A DNA stretch of 5,696 bases from contig DUSJ01000380.1 in NCBI GenBank assembly GCA_012842645.1, forward strand, positions 1-5,696. The letters run 5' to 3'. Position numbers and translations under genes: made by a program. Below, in pieces: positions 5,554 through 5,696 of the stretch (its first letter is position 1; every line of letters begins with the position of its first letter). The stretch is from Clostridiaceae bacterium. GTDB taxonomy: Bacteria > Bacillota > Clostridia > DSM-8532. Under the pieces are notes generated by a model. It made no database searches, was not told the DNA's origin, and was given only the letters and a program-made list of their open reading frames with translations.

Positions 5554-5696
5554 ATGGAAGAGGAAATCAGAAAATTTGGGAGCAAGGATGTAGTCAAGGC
5601 AGCCATAATGATAGCCCTGACAAGTGACAGGGAAGAAGAGAAGAGGCTCAAGGAACAGCTTGTTAGGAAGGGAATCAAAACAGCTGCCGTAGATTA
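5554..5696 (+). CDS. Start of a HutP-like RNA-binding protein gene (3'-truncated by window edge), tentative
   Basis: The ATG at 5554 follows GGAGGT at 5544-5549 by four bases, and 47 codons are visible before the window ends in the partial codon TA. The protein is charged and probably helical: MEEEIRKFGSKDVVKAAIMI, then ALTSDREEEKRLKEQL, then a VRKGIKTAAVD segment that looks like a beta strand. The pattern SKDVxKAAIxxAL–REEExxLKxxL–KGIKxAAVD resembles the N-terminus of clostridial HutP-family proteins, which bind RNA and act as anti-terminators in Bacillus histidine utilisation. This is recalled similarity over a short stretch. The final TA could also become a stop, which would leave a 47-residue peptide. 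That it is a real gene is well supported; its family is not certain. Confidence 0.6.
   Translation, partial: MEEEIRKFGSKDVVKAAIMIALTSDREEEKRLKEQLVRKGIKTAAVD

Overview
The window looks like the chromosome of an endospore-forming anaerobic Firmicute of the class Clostridia. It holds an uninterrupted gene for the late mother-cell sigma factor SigK and a YtvI-type membrane protein. Base composition is moderate, Shine-Dalgarno sites are purine-rich, and several sigma-A-like promoters are recognisable. I see no transposase, integrase, CRISPR array, rRNA or tRNA. Apart from one short palindromic repeat, it reads as ordinary core chromosome.

Layout. (1) Bases 1-516 hold the 3' part of a 2H-phosphoesterase gene (thpR), cut by the window edge. 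(2) Bases 589-1755 hold a polytopic AI-2E/YtvI-family membrane protein on the plus strand. (3) Bases 1752-2450 hold sigK on the minus strand. It converges on ytvI so tightly that the two stop codons share the sequence TTAA. (4) A divergent region of about 200 bases (2451-2646) separates sigK from an RpiR/MurR-family regulator (2647-3528). (5) After 27 bases comes a HI0933-family flavoprotein (3556-4785), probably in the same operon, closed by a 22-bp hairpin at 4802-4849. (6) A new transcription unit has a good sigma-A-like promoter at 4851-4879 and a leader hairpin, and encodes a small exported or membrane-anchored protein of unknown function (4987-5418). (7) A 63-bp imperfect palindrome (5422-5484) and another sigma-A-like promoter (5488-5516) precede the first 47 codons of a gene that resembles the clostridial HutP RNA-binding family (5554 to the window end).

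How the genes relate. ytvI and sigK are both sporulation-associated, and the ytvI upstream region has a possible sigma-E-like element. The RpiR regulator and the flavoprotein look co-transcribed, but the regulator's ligand and the enzyme's substrate cannot be read from sequence. I find no convincing undescribed multi-gene system. The best leads are the unusually basic SigK pro-peptide, the palindromic element after 5418, the hairpin that hides a competing ribosome site before the small exported protein, and the HutP-like gene away from any visible histidine-utilisation genes.
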